Shown piece after piece: positions 49,996-58,050 of a DNA stretch of 64,000 bases (its first letter is position 1; the number at the start of each line of letters is the position of its first letter). The notes beneath the pieces are model-generated. The model had not been told where the DNA came from, made no database searches, and saw nothing but the letters and a program-made list of their open reading frames with translations. The stretch is from Bradyrhizobium sp. CSA207. Lineage in GTDB: Bacteria; Pseudomonadota; Alphaproteobacteria; Rhizobiales; Xanthobacteraceae. Both the position numbers and the translations under genes were made by a program. The DNA lies in the NCBI RefSeq assembly GCF_029051685.1, contig NZ_JAACFT010000020.1, forward strand, positions 1 through 64,000, written 5' to 3'.

Positions 49996-52020
49996 ATGAA
50001 CCTGGAGCAGCCAGCGAAGACCATCCTGATTTGCTCGTGTGAAGACACGATGCGGCTTGACGTGGCCGCGATCAAGCGCGGATGCGGCAATGGCGACATC
50101 AGGAGTTTTCGTCACCTGTGCGGCGCCGAGCTCGGCCACTTTAGCGCATGCGCAAAGGCAGAGGGCCCTCTGACCGTTGCCTGCACGTATCAGCAATCCT
50201 TGTTTGCAGAGGAAGCCGGCGAGCGTTCCGCGCCCATCGCTTTCGTGAACATTCGCGAGACGGCGGGCTGGTCGACCGAAGGCGCGCAAGCGGGCCCCAA
50301 AATGGCAGCGCTGCTCGCAGCGAGCGCCGTGCAGGCGCCCGATTATCCGCTGGTCACGCTTGCGAGCGACGGGGTCATCCTGATCTATGGCAGGGACGAG
50401 GCGGCGATCGAAGCCGGGAGGCTGCTTTCGGGTCACCTCGATGTGACGGTGATGCTGAGGGACCCGGGCGAGATCGTCTCGCCTCTGGCAACGCCCTTCC
50501 CGGTCGTTAAGGGAACGATCCGTAACGCCAGAGGACATTTTGGCGCTTTCGAGCTCACCATCGACGACTACGCTCGCCCGCATCCCTCCTCACGCGATCA
50601 CTACGTCTTTGAAACTCCACGCAACGGCGCCACCTCGCGTTGCGACATCATCCTTGACCTATCGGGAGAGAGACCGCTGTTTCAGGCGCATGATCTGCGC
50701 GACGGTTACCTGCGGGCCGATCCCAAGGACCGGGGCGCGATGCTCTGCACCGTCCTGAGCGCGCGTGATCTCGTCGGGCGTTTCGATAAGCCTAAATACG
50801 TCGAGTTCACGCCCGATCTTTGCGCCCACTCGCGCTCGAATCTGACCGGCTGCCATCGCTGTCTTGATCTATGCCCCACGAATGCGATCACGCCAGCCGG
50901 CAATCATGTTGCCATTGATGCCGAGATTTGCGCCGGCTGCGGCCAATGTGCCGCCGCCTGTCCGACGGGCGCCGCGTCCTACGCGTTGCCGCCCGCGGAC
51001 ACCCAGCTTCAGACCATCCGCGCCGTGCTCCTCGCCTATCATCAGGCGGGTGGATCGAACCCCGTCCTGTTGCTGCACGACCGCCAACACGGCACGCCGT
51101 TGATCGACGCGCTGGCGCGGCACGGGGATGGCCTGCCTGCCCACGTCATCCCTCTGGCCGTCAACGAGGTGACGCAGATCGGGCTTGAGGCCGTCATCGG
51201 CGCATTTGCCTACGGAGCGACCGCGTTCCGGTTTTTGCTCCGCGGCAAGCCGCGACATGACGTGACTGGACTGACCCAAACGATCAACATGGCAGAGACC
51301 ATCCTTGCAGGCCTCGGATTTGACGGGCGCCGGGTCACTGCGATCGAAACTGACGATCCGGATTCAATGCTCGAGCAACTGTGGGGCATCGAGCGGTATG
51401 CTGCGGTGAAGACGCCTGCGACGTTCAAGACCGTCGGCAAGCGGCGCGACCTGCTTCGCTTCGCGTTGAGCGAACTGCATCGCCTCGCGCCGAATCCGGT
51501 CGACGTCATTGCCTTGCCTCAGGGCGCTCCGATTGGCGCAGTGAGCGTTGATACCGGTGGATGCACGCTGTGCCTGTCCTGCGTTTCCGTCTGCCCGACC
51601 GGCGCGCTCCGCGACGATCCTGACCGCCCGATGCTCAAATTCGTCGAAGATGCCTGCGTGCAATGCGGCCTCTGCCAGAGCACCTGTCCCGAGAAGGTCA
51701 TCACGCTGAAGCCCCAGATCGATTTCCGCGCAGGTCGCGCGCCCGCGATTGTGATCAAGGAGGAAGAGCCTGCGCTTTGCATCCGCTGCGGCACGCCGTT
51801 CGGCGTGAAGAGCACGATTGATCGCATCGCGGGCAAGCTCGAGGGCCGGCATTGGATGTATCCGGCGGGCGACAAGCGCCTCGACGCCATCAGGATGTGC
51901 GCGGATTGCCGCGTGATCGTGATGAGTGAACAGCGGTTCGATCCGTTTGTGGGCGTGCCAGAACGCGCGCCGCCCCGAACCACCGAGGATTATTTGCGCC
52001 GGCCGGACAGCAAGACCTGA
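49996..52020 (+). CDS. Multi-cluster 4Fe-4S ferredoxin-type protein
   Basis: The 674-residue protein has several ferredoxin motifs: CHRCLDLCPTNAI near residue 286, CAGCGQCAAACPTGA near 313, CTLCLSCVSVCPTGAL near 523 and CVQCGLCQSTCPEKVI near 554, plus CIRCGTP near 595 and a CADCR near 635 that may form another metal site. An early Cys group (LICSCEDTMRLD and CGNGDIRSFRHLCG, residues 11-45) resembles the N-terminus of rhizobial '4Fe-4S binding protein' genes beside formate dehydrogenase. It likely serves electron transfer for cofactor maturation. GGAGGG directly precedes the ATG. It is divergent from the accessory operon. Confidence 0.88.
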   Translation: MNLEQPAKTILICSCEDTMRLDVAAIKRGCGNGDIRSFRHLCGAELGHFSACAKAEGPLTVACTYQQSLFAEEAGERSAPIAFVNIRETAGWSTEGAQAGPKMAALLAASAVQAPDYPLVTLASDGVILIYGRDEAAIEAGRLLSGHLDVTVMLRDPGEIVSPLATPFPVVKGTIRNARGHFGAFELTIDDYARPHPSSRDHYVFETPRNGATSRCDIILDLSGERPLFQAHDLRDGYLRADPKDRGAMLCTVLSARDLVGRFDKPKYVEFTPDLCAHSRSNLTGCHRCLDLCPTNAITPAGNHVAIDAEICAGCGQCAAACPTGAASYALPPADTQLQTIRAVLLAYHQAGGSNPVLLLHDRQHGTPLIDALARHGDGLPAHVIPLAVNEVTQIGLEAVIGAFAYGATAFRFLLRGKPRHDVTGLTQTINMAETILAGLGFDGRRVTAIETDDPDSMLEQLWGIERYAAVKTPATFKTVGKRRDLLRFALSELHRLAPNPVDVIALPQGAPIGAVSVDTGGCTLCLSCVSVCPTGALRDDPDRPMLKFVEDACVQCGLCQSTCPEKVITLKPQIDFRAGRAPAIVIKEEEPALCIRCGTPFGVKSTIDRIAGKLEGRHWMYPAGDKRLDAIRMCADCRVIVMSEQRFDPFVGVPERAPPRTTEDYLRRPDSKT

Positions 52021-52049
52021 GCGCGAACGTCCCTCGTTTGCGTTGGGGT

Positions 52050-52066
52050 CCTCGCCTATCGCGAGG
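52050..52066. terminator. Short hairpin between convergent genes
   Basis: CCTCGC at 52050-52055 pairs with GCGAGG at 52061-52066 around CTATC, which includes the stop codon of the WD40-cytochrome gene. There is no T tract, so function as a bidirectional terminator is uncertain. Confidence 0.3.
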
Positions 52067-53345
52067 TCGCCCGGGCCAGGAAGTCGGTCAACGCGCGACG
52101 GTCTTCGGCCGATCCGATGCGCTGCTCCGGCATCTTCGTTCCCGGCGTGTAGGCGTTGGGTCCGACTTCAAACAGCTTTGCGACGGTCTCGGGGGTCCAG
52201 ACGATATCCATCGTCTTGAGCGCCTCGGAAAACCGATAGCCGGGGAGCGAGGCGATTTTCCGTCCGAACAATCCGGCAAGCGTTGGCCCTGCACGTTGCG
52301 GCTCCTTGGCCGACAGTGTGTGACAGGCAACGCAAGCGCGAAAAACATCGGCACCATGATCCCCCGCATAGGCGGCCAGCGGATCCGCTGATGTCCCGAA
52401 CAGGTTCGAACCGACCGGCTCGCCGGTATGCACGTTCCAGCGCCGGATCCTTCCGTCCGCACCTCCGGTCACGAGCGTTGCCGCATCATGCAGGAACACG
52501 ACGGACCAGACCGGGAAACCGGGTCCCACCAGTGTCCGCAACACACTCCGCGACTTGCGCTCCACAATGGCAACGGTGCCGCCGATGCCTGCAGCGGCGA
52601 TCAGGGTCCCATCATCGGAAAGCGCCAAAGCGACGATCGGTGCCGAGCCTGCGGCCACCTCGCCCGCCGGCTCTCCGTCCGCAGTCAGCATGCGCAGCTT
52701 GCCGTCAGCCCCTGCCGCGACGATCTCGCCATCGGGCGCGATGGCGACGGCGTTCAATGGCGCCGGCAGTTCCACCATTTCAGGCCGGCCTTCCGGTAAA
52801 CGCCAGATGCACAACGCACGATCATAGCCGACGCTCACGAGCGACATGCCGTCCGGAGCGAAGGCGACGCCATTCACATTCTGCGCGTGACCTTCGAACT
52901 CGCGGGAGGCGCCATCAGCCAAGGACCAGAGCCGCACGCTATGGTCCCAAGAGGCCGAGGCGAGCGTCGATCCGTCCGACGCCACGGCGAGTGCCACGAC
53001 GGGACCGGTATGCCCCTCCAGGACTTGATCAGGCTGTGGCCGGCCGGCCGTCCATACCGCAAGCCGGGCGTCGGCCCCCGCGGTGATCATGCGGCCGTCC
53101 TGCAGGAAAGCAACGGCATTGATAGCGCCCGCATGATGCCGCAACACCTCGCCCGCTGCGTCGGTTTTCAGCGACCAGCGGATGGCGGACGTATCGAAGC
53201 TGCCCGACAACAGACTGTCGCCGTCAGCCGAAACCGCGAGCGCACGGACGGGGCCGCCGTGACCCGCAAGCTGCGCGTGCGCCGCTGACGTAGCAACAAC
53301 CTCCAGGAGGGTCGCGGCGACCCGGGCGCACGAAGCCCATCCCAT
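52056..53345 (-). CDS. WD40 repeat - cytochrome c fusion protein
   Basis: The 429-residue precursor has a signal peptide (about residues 1-25, ending SAAHA). It then has seven WD40-type blades, each with a GH...D core, for example GHGGPVRALAVSADGDSLLSGSFDTSAIRW, GHTGPVVALAVASDGSTLASASWDHSVRLW and GHAQNVNGVAFAPDGMSLVSVGYDRALCIW. The last ~95 residues form a class I cytochrome c domain with CVACH near residue 340 and a Met ligand probably in GTKMPEQR near 402. So a propeller and a heme domain sit in one periplasmic protein. It is convergent with the Fe-S protein of the formate dehydrogenase locus, and may be an electron acceptor or sensor; this is inference. Confidence 0.85.
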   Translation of the reverse strand: MGWASCARVAATLLEVVATSAAHAQLAGHGGPVRALAVSADGDSLLSGSFDTSAIRWSLKTDAAGEVLRHHAGAINAVAFLQDGRMITAGADARLAVWTAGRPQPDQVLEGHTGPVVALAVASDGSTLASASWDHSVRLWSLADGASREFEGHAQNVNGVAFAPDGMSLVSVGYDRALCIWRLPEGRPEMVELPAPLNAVAIAPDGEIVAAGADGKLRMLTADGEPAGEVAAGSAPIVALALSDDGTLIAAAGIGGTVAIVERKSRSVLRTLVGPGFPVWSVVFLHDAATLVTGGADGRIRRWNVHTGEPVGSNLFGTSADPLAAYAGDHGADVFRACVACHTLSAKEPQRAGPTLAGLFGRKIASLPGYRFSEALKTMDIVWTPETVAKLFEVGPNAYTPGTKMPEQRIGSAEDRRALTDFLARATSR

Positions 53346-53623
53346 CAATCTCTGCCGACCATGGTCACGTCCGTGCCTTCAACAAAGTCCGAAATAGACG
53401 TCCGCGGCATCACCTCTACTTCTCCGGCGCCACCACCTTCTTGGACGAGCCCACGGCGTGATCCTCCGTCGGAGCCAAGCTTCAACGAGGAAGGATCGAG
53501 ATCAGTTCCTGGATGCGCACTTGGTCAGTTCGCCCATCGTCGGCATTCTTCACTTGAATGGCGGCAGCGCGAGTCCTAGCTTTAGTGCGTTACGTCTTTG
53601 CTCGTCATGTCAAGGAAGACGGC
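53346..53623. other. Intergenic region, no gene
   Basis: Upstream side of the WD40-cytochrome gene. Short plus-strand frames at 53361-53579 show no domain or ribosome binding site. Confidence 0.5.
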
Positions 53624-53860
53624 ATGCAGGGGCAATCGAGGCCATGGCTGCGAATGATCTCATGGCTACGCGCCGTGCGCGTGCTCTTGATTGCTCCAGA
53701 TCCAGCCGCCCGAGAAGCTTCGCCTCTCCTCGTCCTCACGGTCGTCGTGCTCATGCTGCTCCTCGCCATATTGGAAATGGATTTGCACAGCGCCGACCTT
53801 GAATCGCTGGGGTTAATGGGCGATGCATTTTCAATCGACCCTGTTTTTAAGAGCCCTTAA
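53624..53860 (+). CDS. Small single-pass membrane protein
   Basis: The 78-residue product begins MQGQSRPWLRMISWLRAVRVL, has one clear membrane segment (LLVLTVVVLMLLLAIL, about residues 36-51) and a short acidic tail (EMDLHSADLESLGLMGDAFSIDP). AAGGA nine bases before the ATG at 53624 supports this start over the upstream in-frame ATG at 53558. The membrane helix is preceded by Arg and Asp/Pro, so the N-terminus is probably cytoplasmic. No family recognised. Confidence 0.5.
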   Translation: MQGQSRPWLRMISWLRAVRVLLIAPDPAAREASPLLVLTVVVLMLLLAILEMDLHSADLESLGLMGDAFSIDPVFKSP

Positions 53861-53961
53861 AGCCGGCAGCAACGGCGGCGAACTCTAGATCGTTCGTCAC
53901 AGTTGCTCGCAGGAAGCGGCGTCGTAAGATGAGTATGGCTTGTAAATGATGGAGTTTGCGC

Positions 53962-54084
53962 ATGAAGGCTTTTCTGCTCGGTTGCGCTGCAGCCATTGTG
54001 ATCGCAATTGCAGCAATGGCGCTCTTGGATCAGGTTCAGGAGCCCGTCGCCCAGGCGTTTGCTACAACCGGTGTGCGCCTGTAA
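53962..54084 (+). CDS. Tiny membrane/exported peptide (40 aa)
   Basis: The product is MKAFLLGCAAAIVIAIAAMA followed by about 20 residues ending TTGVRL. It is a typical signal-anchor peptide with GGAG seven bases before the ATG. Short hydrophobic peptides of this pattern are common in Bradyrhizobium genomes, from memory. The sequence is too short for a functional call. The gene overlaps minus-strand frames that I do not accept as genes. Confidence 0.6.
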   Translation: MKAFLLGCAAAIVIAIAAMALLDQVQEPVAQAFATTGVRL

Positions 54085-54434
54085 GACCGCCCGCCGCAAC
54101 AGGCGCCGCGGCGGCCGCTTGATGCTGGGCTACGATCTGCACCAGATGGAGTGCGGGCTTGGATGACATCGCGATAAGGCGATCGGTTGTTGGAGCATTG
54201 ATCACGCGCCGAGGGCGGAATGCGATCAGGCACATCAAGCGTGGCCGTTCTCTCATGGTCGTCTGAGCCAACTGCGACTTCCAGCAACATGAGAAAGCTC
54301 TTCGTCGGAGCGCTGGCCTGAGGCGTGTCACCCATCGGCGAGCCGTCACGAATATGAGCAATCAACCCCGTCGCTTTATCGTACCCAGTGCGGGCATTGC
54401 TCTGACCTGTCAATCCTATTGACGGTAATTCCCC
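54085..54434. other. Intergenic region, no gene accepted
   Basis: Two long minus-strand frames overlap here (54062-54361 and 54036-54473) but neither has a ribosome binding site or domain, and they contradict each other. I see nothing else. Confidence 0.45.
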
Positions 54435-54738
54435 GCCGCCTCGCTCGGCGCCTCCCCGCCCTACGCCTTCCACAGGGTGATCCTACCGCTGATGCCGCCC
54501 GGCCTGGCGTCGGGCGCGCTGTTCGCCTTTGCGAGCAGCTTCGATGAGGTGGTGATCGTGCTGTTCATGGCCGGTCCGGAGCAACGCACCCTGTCCCGCG
54601 AGATGTTCAGCGGCATCCGCGAGAACATCAGCCCGACATCACGGCGGCGGCAGCGATCCTGACGACGGTTTCAGTAGTCCTGCTCACCACGATGGAAGGC
54701 CTGCGGCGACACAACGAACGGCTGAAGGGTAACAAACC
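54435..54738 (+). pseudogene. Remnant of polyamine-type ABC permease (PotC-like)
   Basis: The plus strand reads AASLGASPPYAFHRVILPLM, then PPGLASGALFAFASSFDEVV and IVLFMAGPEQRTLSREMFSG, the conserved last third of a binding-protein-dependent permease of the spermidine/putrescine type. The EAA-like loop is at its start. At ENISP, near 54634, one base is missing. The end of the protein continues in the next frame as DITAAAAILTTVSVVLLTTM, followed by EGLRRHNERLKG. The N-terminal two thirds are absent. It is a truncated, frameshifted fragment, with no partner transporter genes near by. Confidence 0.82.
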
Positions 54739-54825
54739 TTCGATCGGCGTCGTTAAGCCCGCTCGGCCAAAATCCGAATGCGCTGCACCCTCGTCCATCA
54801 CGCCCGCCCCAGCTCCCACCGAGCA

Positions 54826-55035
54826 TCACTGCGGCGGCTTCAGTTCGCCGGCGAGCCAGCCGACCGCATCCGTGTTCATCGGATCCACGACAAAAGAGAC
54901 AGTTTCAGTGCGCTCGCAGGTCGAACATTCGAAGGTGCGCTCTTCGATTCCTTTTTGGCCGGGAGAGATGCGAGCCAACCCCATCCGGTGCTTGCATACC
55001 GGACACATCGGTCGCTCGTTGGTCGAGGCAGTCAT
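54826..55035 (-). CDS. Small zinc-ribbon-like protein
   Basis: The 69-residue product has CPVCKHRM near residues 11-18 and CSTCERTE near 37-44, a CxxC...CxxC arrangement that can bind one zinc ion. In between is GLARISPGQKGIEERTFE, and the tail reads FVVDPMNTDAVGWLAGELKPPQ. Short proteins of this pattern are frequent in Bradyrhizobium, from memory, with no known function. The plus-strand frame across it is rejected in favour of this metal-binding pattern. No strong ribosome binding site is seen before the ATG at 55035. Confidence 0.7.
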   Translation of the reverse strand: MTASTNERPMCPVCKHRMGLARISPGQKGIEERTFECSTCERTETVSFVVDPMNTDAVGWLAGELKPPQ

Positions 55036-55425
55036 CCATGGAACCCCTGGAGGAATGCATCATGATACTTTCCGAACCGAGAGTCTTTAGCTTTTGTAGT
55101 TTTTGTGCTCCCACCCGCCCGCCAGGAGGAACGAGTCCAGTCGACCCAGGTTGACTCCACAGGTCCGCGCGCAAATGCGGGGGCCTGCGTGGCTCCGCCC
55201 CCAAGCCCCCAAAAGCCCCCCAAAGGCGGGGCTACGCTCAGGCGAGCGTATCGGCCTTGAATATTGCCCCTTTCGTGCAACATCGACCCCGTGCGCCATC
55301 AGAGGATTGAGTTGCCGCGCTTACGCGGGATGAGGCCAGTCGTGAGCGCCGATTGTAGGCTCAATGGGCACGCCGATCCACACGTCAGGCCTTTGCCCAG
55401 GATCTCGATGCAAGCGTGACGCCGC
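55036..55425. other. Intergenic region with a long GC-rich hairpin
   Basis: An 83-codon minus-strand frame (55032-55283) is Gly-rich and overlaps the hairpin at 55187-55237, so it is not called. No other gene is supported up to the ABM gene at 55426. Confidence 0.45.
55187..55237 (+). other. 12-bp stem with C-rich tandem loop
   Basis: GCGTGGCTCCGC at 55187-55198 and GCGGGGCTACGC at 55226-55237 pair along all 12 positions in the plus-strand RNA if two G-U wobbles are allowed; the minus-strand RNA would have mismatches there. The 27-base loop holds repeated AAGCCCCC words. This may be an RNA element, a repeat remnant or chance in GC-rich DNA. Confidence 0.35.
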
Positions 55426-55749
55426 TTACTCGGCGTCCAGAACCTCGACAACTTCATAGAGATGGGGATCGATTTGATCGGTCAAAGTATCAAACTTACC
55501 CCACTCCTTACGGAAGCCCGGCGATTGGTGGGCAGAATGCAGCTGTTCGCGATTTTGCCATTGGATGTAGTTGACGATGCGCCGACCGTCGAGGCTTCGA
55601 TGCAAGCTGATCGACACAAAGCCCGGCTGGCGCGCCATGAATCGGGCTCGATCAGCCATCAGCGAGAGCGCCTCCGTCTGCTTTGCCGGTTCGGCTTCGA
55701 CGATAGTGATCTGCGTGACTATCTGACTATCTTTCTGAATACGGGCCAT
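55426..55749 (-). CDS. Antibiotic biosynthesis monooxygenase (ABM) domain protein
   Basis: The 107-residue product is a single ABM domain: TQITIVEAEPAKQTEALSLMADRARFMARQPGFVSISLHRSLDGRRIVNYIQWQNREQLHSAHQSPGFRKEWGKF. The W/H-containing middle and the YIQW strand are typical of the dimeric barrel family, which includes quinol monooxygenases and heme-degrading enzymes. The substrate is unknown. No partner genes lie near by. Length is normal for a one-domain member. Confidence 0.85.
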   Translation of the reverse strand: MARIQKDSQIVTQITIVEAEPAKQTEALSLMADRARFMARQPGFVSISLHRSLDGRRIVNYIQWQNREQLHSAHQSPGFRKEWGKFDTLTDQIDPHLYEVVEVLDAE

Positions 55750-55917
55750 GGAGCCACTCCTTCCGGGCTCAGGTTCCTCGAGCTCCCTCCGCCTCCAAGG
55801 ATGCTCATTCCGAAGGTTTGAACGCCCGAGCGGTAGTAAGAGTTCAAATCGGGTACCATCTCAATCCATGGTCAGGTCTTCGCATCCGGTCATTGGCATT
55901 TCTTGAGGAGGAACAAC

Positions 55918-56100
55918 ATGAAACAACACATCACCGAGGTCTTTTCTCCTGGGTTGATCGACTGGAGTCCGCTCGTGAGCATCGGCAACGCGATGCCGCC
56001 CCGCGATCCTGATGAAGACGAAGATGACGATGAGGAAGAAGAAGAAGAAGAGGACCTCGCCGACGAACCGCCGGTCGTGCGCGAGCCAGACGAAGACTAG
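55918..56100 (+). CDS. Small acidic protein with Asp/Glu tract
   Basis: The 60-residue product begins MKQHITEVFSPGLIDWSPLVSIGNAMPPRD and continues with a run of almost only Asp and Glu (about residues 26-45), then a short PPVVREPDED end. GAGGAGGAAC before the ATG at 55918 is a strong ribosome binding site, so translation is likely. A tract of this charge could bind metal, act as a charged linker or be disordered. It lies 39 bases upstream of the GcrA-like gene on the same strand, which suggests co-expression. Confidence 0.72.
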   Translation: MKQHITEVFSPGLIDWSPLVSIGNAMPPRDPDEDEDDDEEEEEEEDLADEPPVVREPDED

Positions 56101-56139
56101 ACTAGCCGTTCGCTGGCAGCCGGCGTTATAGTATCTCCC

Positions 56140-56466
56140 ATGAGTTGGGATGAGAAAGACGTAACGCTGCTCAAAGAACTTTGGGCATTGGGACACAGCG
56201 CCGCACAGATCGCGCGCGCACTCGGGTGTAGCCGTAACGCAGTTTGCGGGAGGCTCACTCGATTGCGCTTGAGGCGTGGTCACAAGCCGCCAGCAGCAAA
56301 GCCCAGAATAAGACCAGTCCCGAAGCGAAGACCAGCGTTGTCGGCCGCCTGTGCCAGTCCGGCGGAAAAGAAGGTATCGAAACCGCTGGAGAGGCAGCAG
56401 CCTAATGAATTCAGCAAGCGCCAGCTTTACGCCATGCTTGCTGAGGCGGTCAAGAATACGGGCTAA
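56140..56466 (+). CDS. GcrA family cell-cycle regulator-like protein
   Basis: The 108-residue protein begins MSWDEKDVTLLKELWALGHSAAQIARALG, followed by CSRNAVCGRLTRLRLRRG, the helix-turn-helix of the GcrA family. In Caulobacter GcrA binds RNA polymerase sigma-70 and methylated promoters. This copy is shorter than Caulobacter GcrA (about 170 residues), and its C-terminal half (KPPAAKPRIRPVPKRRPALS) is basic and low-complexity. The second helix CSRNAVCGRLTRL shows the canonical SRNAVxGRxxRLGL pattern with small changes. It may be a paralog rather than the master regulator. Confidence 0.85.
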   Translation: MSWDEKDVTLLKELWALGHSAAQIARALGCSRNAVCGRLTRLRLRRGHKPPAAKPRIRPVPKRRPALSAACASPAEKKVSKPLERQQPNEFSKRQLYAMLAEAVKNTG

Positions 56467-56470
56467 GGGC

Positions 56471-56611
56471 TCATCGCAACATACAGCAAGACCGGGACGC
56501 GGCGAGGCCGTCCTCAATCAACGGCCGACCCGCGCTCGCGATCACGCGTTGAGCGCGATCGAAGAGGACGGTCTTGACCGCCGAGGTGCGGAGATCGATG
56601 CCGAGAAACAT
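56471..56611 (-). pseudogene. N-terminal remnant of FGGY sugar kinase (XylB-like)
   Basis: The 46-codon frame reads MFLGIDLRTSAVKTVLFDRA followed by QRVIASAGRPL. This is the first phosphate-binding motif (GIDLGTSAVKxxL) of xylulokinase-type FGGY kinases, with Gly replaced by Arg. The rest of the roughly 480-residue kinase is missing; the frame continues as unrelated residues to a stop at 56471. CAAGGATC precedes the ATG. It is a fragment left from a lost sugar-use gene. Confidence 0.8.
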
Positions 56612-57208
56612 GATCCTTGCAAATCGTGGACGTCGATATGGACGAGGGCACCGCAACGTCGGATAGTTGTTATCGGCCCCGAACTACGCCCCTTGAACCA
56701 ACGCCGGCAATTGCTTGACGTGAATAGAGGACTCTGCGTCACGGCGGGGTCCCGATCGGCGCGGATGGTGACCCCATCTTGACCGGATGTTCTTGATTTC
56801 TTTCAGAGCGTTACTGACGACATCTGCAACGGCATGACCCTAGGCCGATTTACAGTCGGCGGGCTCATACCGAGCTCGTGCGCCGCGCAATTGACGCCTC
56901 CGGTCCTCGCCACCACGGAAAACAAGCAAAACAAATCCCAGTTCGCTTCGGTCACGCTCTCTCGTCCTTTGCACCGGCGCCTTGCGTTCTTGGCCGCTAG
57001 CGGAGGCGGAGCCGCCGGAGCCGGAAACACTAGTGAAACCCCAGGGAGCCCGAACGTTATTCAGTATTGCGGTCCCCGTTCAACAGAATCGTCATAGCGT
57101 TCTTCGCAGCCGCGCCGGGCGCTTGCTGATCAAGGACAGCGCGGTCCTTGAGATCGAGAACAGCCAAACATCGGCGCAGGTTGCCGAGACGCTGACGCTG
57201 GTGATCCG
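56612..57208. other. Gene remnants between GcrA-like and SDR genes
   Basis: Apart from the LysR fragment at 56842-56949 I see no intact gene. A plus-strand frame at 56982-57212 (ending SQTSAQVAETLTLVIR) has protein-like composition but no start and no recognisable family, and may be another remnant. Confidence 0.4.
56842..56949 (-). pseudogene. Fragment of a LysR regulator DNA-binding domain
   Basis: The minus strand encodes NWDLFCLFSVVARTGG, then VNCAAHELGMSPPTVNR. This matches the start of LysR proteins (NWDDLRxFLxVARxGSL, AAxxLGVSQPTVSRR). The surrounding frame loses homology immediately after PTVNR and the effector domain is absent. It is a short fragment of a lost regulator and adds to the set of remnants here. 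Confidence 0.72.
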
Positions 57209-57997
57209 CTAGCCCGATATCACCGAAGTCAGGCCGCCATCGACGGCAAGGATCTGTCCGGTGATGTGCTTGCCGGCGTCGCTGGCGAAAAGAACCGCGG
57301 CGCCTTTCAGATCGTCCTCGTCGCCGATGCGGCGCAGCGGCGCGCCCGCGGCGAGCTTTTCGACACCGACGGCCTCGATCGTGCCCTTCGTCATTTTCGA
57401 CGGGAAAAAGCCGGGCGCCAAAGCATTGGCCGTAATTCCGTAGCGCCCCCAACTCCCCGCCAAAGCCCGCGTGAAATTAACCACCGCGCCCTTGCTTGTA
57501 TTGTAGGCAACCATCTGCATATCCCCGGAACTTCCGAACAGGCCCGCGATTGAAGCAAGGTTAATAATGCGGCCATATTTGTTGGGGATCATCGAGTGCT
57601 TCGCAACCTGTTGGCTGAGCAGGAACAGCGAGCGGATATTCAGGTTCATCACCTTATCCCACGCTTCGATCGGGTGATCCTCGGTCGGCGCGCCCCAGGT
57701 TGCGCCTGCGTTGTTCACCAGAATATCCACCCGTCCGACTTTCTTGATCGCTTCGCCGGCAAGCCGCTTGACGTCTTCGTCTTTGGAATTGTCCGCTGCA
57801 ATCCACTCCGCCTCGATGCCGAGACCAGCAAGATGCGCCTGGGCTTTTTCCAGGTCTGGCGCCTTGCGAGACGAAATCAAGACCCGAGCCCCTTGCTCGC
57901 CTAGCGCCTCGGCGATCTGCAGCCCAAGGCCACGGGAGCCGCCTGTAACAAGAGCATTCTTGCCGGTCAGATCGAATGCCTTCTTGATGCTTCCCAT
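57209..57997 (-). CDS. Short-chain dehydrogenase/reductase of the second catabolic operon
   Basis: The 262-residue protein is an SDR of the FabG/gluconate-5-dehydrogenase type: ALVTGGSRGLGLQIAEALG (residues 15-33), NNAGATWG near 90-97, NLASIAG and YNTSKGAVVN with the Tyr-x3-Lys pair near 160-164, and PGFFPSKMT near 190. GAGGA before the ATG at 57997 supports the start. It lies 54 bases after a crotonase gene and is the last of five genes on the minus strand. A 3-hydroxyacyl-CoA or cyclic alcohol dehydrogenase role would fit the operon. Motifs are complete. Confidence 0.9.
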   Translation of the reverse strand: MGSIKKAFDLTGKNALVTGGSRGLGLQIAEALGEQGARVLISSRKAPDLEKAQAHLAGLGIEAEWIAADNSKDEDVKRLAGEAIKKVGRVDILVNNAGATWGAPTEDHPIEAWDKVMNLNIRSLFLLSQQVAKHSMIPNKYGRIINLASIAGLFGSSGDMQMVAYNTSKGAVVNFTRALAGSWGRYGITANALAPGFFPSKMTKGTIEAVGVEKLAAGAPLRRIGDEDDLKGAAVLFASDAGKHITGQILAVDGGLTSVISG

Positions 57998-58050
57998 AGT
58001 CAAATCCTCAAGCTTGTGGGCAAGGTTCTGCTGCGCGATCCGCGCGATTA

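Noticed and set aside
54036..54473. Two overlapping minus-strand ORFs
   Set aside because: They occupy the same bases in different frames, lack start signals and overlap the RBS-supported 40-residue peptide gene.
55032..55283. 83-codon Gly-rich minus-strand ORF
   Set aside because: Its composition follows from the GC-rich hairpin and C-rich loop, and it overlaps the zinc-ribbon gene start.
56982..57212. Plus-strand frame ending in SQTSAQVAETLTLVIR
   Set aside because: A weak resemblance to a sensor-domain fragment could not be confirmed by eye, and the start is missing.
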